Of a stretch of DNA of 8,066 nt, positions 6,920 to 8,066 are shown piece by piece. The DNA comes from Flavobacterium sp. Its GTDB lineage: Bacteria > Bacteroidota > Bacteroidia > Flavobacteriales > Flavobacteriaceae. The stretch lies in assembly GCA_027483785.1 (NCBI GenBank), contig JAIXTU010000257.1, positions 1 through 8,066 on the forward strand. The letters are read 5' to 3'. Within the stretch, counting starts at the first letter, position 1. The number at the start of each line of letters is the position of its first letter. Made by a program: the position numbers and the translations under genes. The notes under the pieces are model-generated. The model saw only the letters and a program-made list of their open reading frames with translations, was not told the DNA's origin and searched no databases.

Positions 6920-6931
6920 CGATTTCGTAAA
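6910..6931. promoter_or_regulatory. Operator-like inverted repeat over the gap -33 region
   Basis: Perfect 9-bp arms tttacgaaa (6910-6918) and tttcgtaaa (6923-6931) around a 4-base centre, acga. The dyad has CG at its exact centre with AAA/TTT flanks (gaaaaCGatttc), the layout typical of LacI/GalR-family operators, including the catabolite-response type. It covers the -33 region of the gap promoter, so a bound dimer would be expected to repress. It could also form a short RNA hairpin, but it lies upstream of the predicted transcript start and is not followed by a T run in either direction. Confidence 0.55.
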
Positions 6932-6938
6932 GAAACAT

Positions 6939-6966
6939 AAAAAAAGTCGGCCACTGCGACCGACTT
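6939..6966 (-). terminator. Rho-independent terminator of the HtrA gene
   Basis: Minus-strand stem aagtcgg/ccgactt (6966-6960 with 6950-6944), 9-base loop, then a T run (plus-strand A, 6939-6945). It begins about 20 bases after the htrA stop and insulates the gap promoter, whose operator-like site starts 8 bases further on. Confidence 0.85.
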
Positions 6967-6986
6967 CTCTTTGGTTATTTCATGTT

Positions 6987-8066
6987 CTAGAGAATGAATC
7001 GAATTAATTCGCCGTTTTTGGTAATCATTTCTACTTGAACAGCTTGATTTTCATCGATTTTAGAAACGAGTTGTGATACGGTTTCGATGTTTTCGGCAGG
7101 AACATTTCCGATTTTTAAGATTACGCCGCCTTCCAAATCTTTTGCAAATTCGGCGAGTTTAGAATTTTCGACACTTTTCACCCGAACACCGTAGTTAACT
7201 TTCATTTTTTTGCGTTCGGCTGCGCTTAGGTTTTCTAGTTCCAAACCTTTAAAGTCGGCTACGATCATGTCGTATTTCGTGAGTTTTACATTTGCAGTAT
7301 AGGTTTTTTCGTCGCGTAGAAACGTAACTTTTACTTCGTCGTTCGGACGTTTAGCGTTGATGAAACCAGCTAAATCGGCATAGGTTTGGATTTTGCGATC
7401 GTCTAATTTTACAATGATGTCGCCTTTTTTCAAGCCTGCTTTTTCAGCTCCTGTATTTTTATTGACGGTACTGATGTACACACCACTTGTTTGCGAAATC
7501 CCCAATTCTTTAGAAACAGCTGCGTTTAATTCGCCGCATTCAATACCCAAAATACCGCGTTGTACGTTTCCGAATTCCATAATGTCTTCGATAATTTTAC
7601 GCGTAATGTTCGATGGAACGGCAAACGAGTATCCGACATACGCGCCCGTTTGTGATGAAATCATGGTGTTGATTCCGATGAGTTCGCCACGTGTGTTTAC
7701 CAATGCGCCACCGCTATTTCCCGGATTCACGGCTGCGTCGGTTTGTATAAACGATTGAATGCCGTTATTTCCTAAGTTTCGCGCTTTCGCAGAAACGATA
7801 CCCGCTGTTACGGTCGAATTCAAATTGTACGGATTTCCTACAGCAAGAACCCATTCTCCAACTTTAACCGCGTCAGAATCGGCGAAGGTGGCATACGGAA
7901 GCTTTTCTTTGGCATCGATTTTCAGAAGGGCAATGTCCATTTTAGAATCGGTTCCAATGACTTTAGCTTTGTACGTTTCGTTGTTGTTGAGCGTAATTTC
8001 CAACTCACTTGCGTCTTTAATAACATGGTTGTTGGTCACAATATAGCCGTCTTCGGAAATGATTAC
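6987..8066 (-). CDS. HtrA/Deg-family serine endoprotease, C-terminal part (5' end cut by window)
   Basis: Envelope protease/chaperone that degrades misfolded periplasmic proteins. 359 residues are visible; the frame is open to the window edge, so the signal peptide and the start of the protease domain are missing. The GTG at 8039 is an internal Val, since VIISEDGYI precedes it in frame. Numbered from the edge, the catalytic triad is His14 (TNNHV), Asp44 (MDIALLKI) and Ser118 (NPGNSGGAL), with GNPYNL (77-82) and GYSFAVP as further family blocks. PDZ1 spans about 170-265 (RGILGI at its start, AGLKKGDIIVKLDDRKI). A second, more divergent PDZ-like region follows (about 268-359, GGVILKIGNVPAENIETVSQLV), giving the protease-PDZ-PDZ plan of DegP/DegQ. 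It is followed by its own terminator. DegP versus DegQ roles cannot be separated from this fragment. Confidence 0.95.
   Translation of the reverse strand, partial: VIISEDGYIVTNNHVIKDASELEITLNNNETYKAKVIGTDSKMDIALLKIDAKEKLPYATFADSDAVKVGEWVLAVGNPYNLNSTVTAGIVSAKARNLGNNGIQSFIQTDAAVNPGNSGGALVNTRGELIGINTMISSQTGAYVGYSFAVPSNITRKIIEDIMEFGNVQRGILGIECGELNAAVSKELGISQTSGVYISTVNKNTGAEKAGLKKGDIIVKLDDRKIQTYADLAGFINAKRPNDEVKVTFLRDEKTYTANVKLTKYDMIVADFKGLELENLSAAERKKMKVNYGVRVKSVENSKLAEFAKDLEGGVILKIGNVPAENIETVSQLVSKIDENQAVQVEMITKNGELIRFIL

Noticed and set aside
7393..8046. Plus-strand open frames opposite the HtrA gene, and similar ones opposite gap, acn and surA
   Set aside because: They are antisense or out-of-frame shadows of genes with clear family motifs and have no promoters or recognisable products.
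1..8066. CRISPR array, insertion sequence, tRNA/rRNA or defence system
   Set aside because: Searched by eye on both strands: no regularly spaced repeats, transposase motifs, cloverleaf-like segments or defence-gene motifs; all long reading frames are core housekeeping genes.

Overview
The window looks like a piece of a Bacteroidota chromosome, most likely Flavobacteriaceae. The reasons are: moderately AT-rich DNA; A-rich leaders with no Shine-Dalgarno motif before the starts; perfect TAnnTTTG (-7) promoter boxes ahead of two genes; a mitochondrial-type aconitase; a two-parvulin SurA with a Bacteroidota-style C-terminal half; and a long (about 480-residue) GAPDH. Genus and species cannot be told from the sequence alone.

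Layout: two rightward units converge on two leftward units. (1) Positions 2-2323 hold a SurA-type periplasmic chaperone/peptidyl-prolyl isomerase, cut by the window edge at its N-terminus, followed 6 bases later by a MoxR-family AAA+ ATPase. A strong hairpin terminator closes this unit at 2351-2390. (2) Positions 2467-4826 hold a single-gene aconitase unit with its own promoter and terminator. (3) Positions 4827-5353 are gene-free. The first 320 bases are AT-rich and contain an 18-bp perfect palindrome. The last 190 bases are an abrupt GC-rich, structured island (59% G+C against 28% just upstream) that resembles a dispersed intergenic repeat. (4) Positions 5354-6931 are the leftward long-form GAPDH unit, with terminator, promoter and a 22-bp operator-like inverted repeat over the -33 region. 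(5) Positions 6939-8066 hold the 3' part of a leftward HtrA/Deg serine protease and its terminator.

The genes serve two themes. Envelope protein quality control is represented by SurA and HtrA, with MoxR as a probable chaperone-like ATPase. Central carbon metabolism is represented by aconitase (TCA cycle) and GAPDH (glycolysis/gluconeogenesis). Each is an ordinary core gene. The parts worth a second look are non-coding: the operator-like palindrome at the gap promoter, a 13-base string shared by the acn and gap promoters, and the GC-rich island between the convergent genes. I see no CRISPR array, transposase, tRNA, rRNA or defence system, and no convincing new system.
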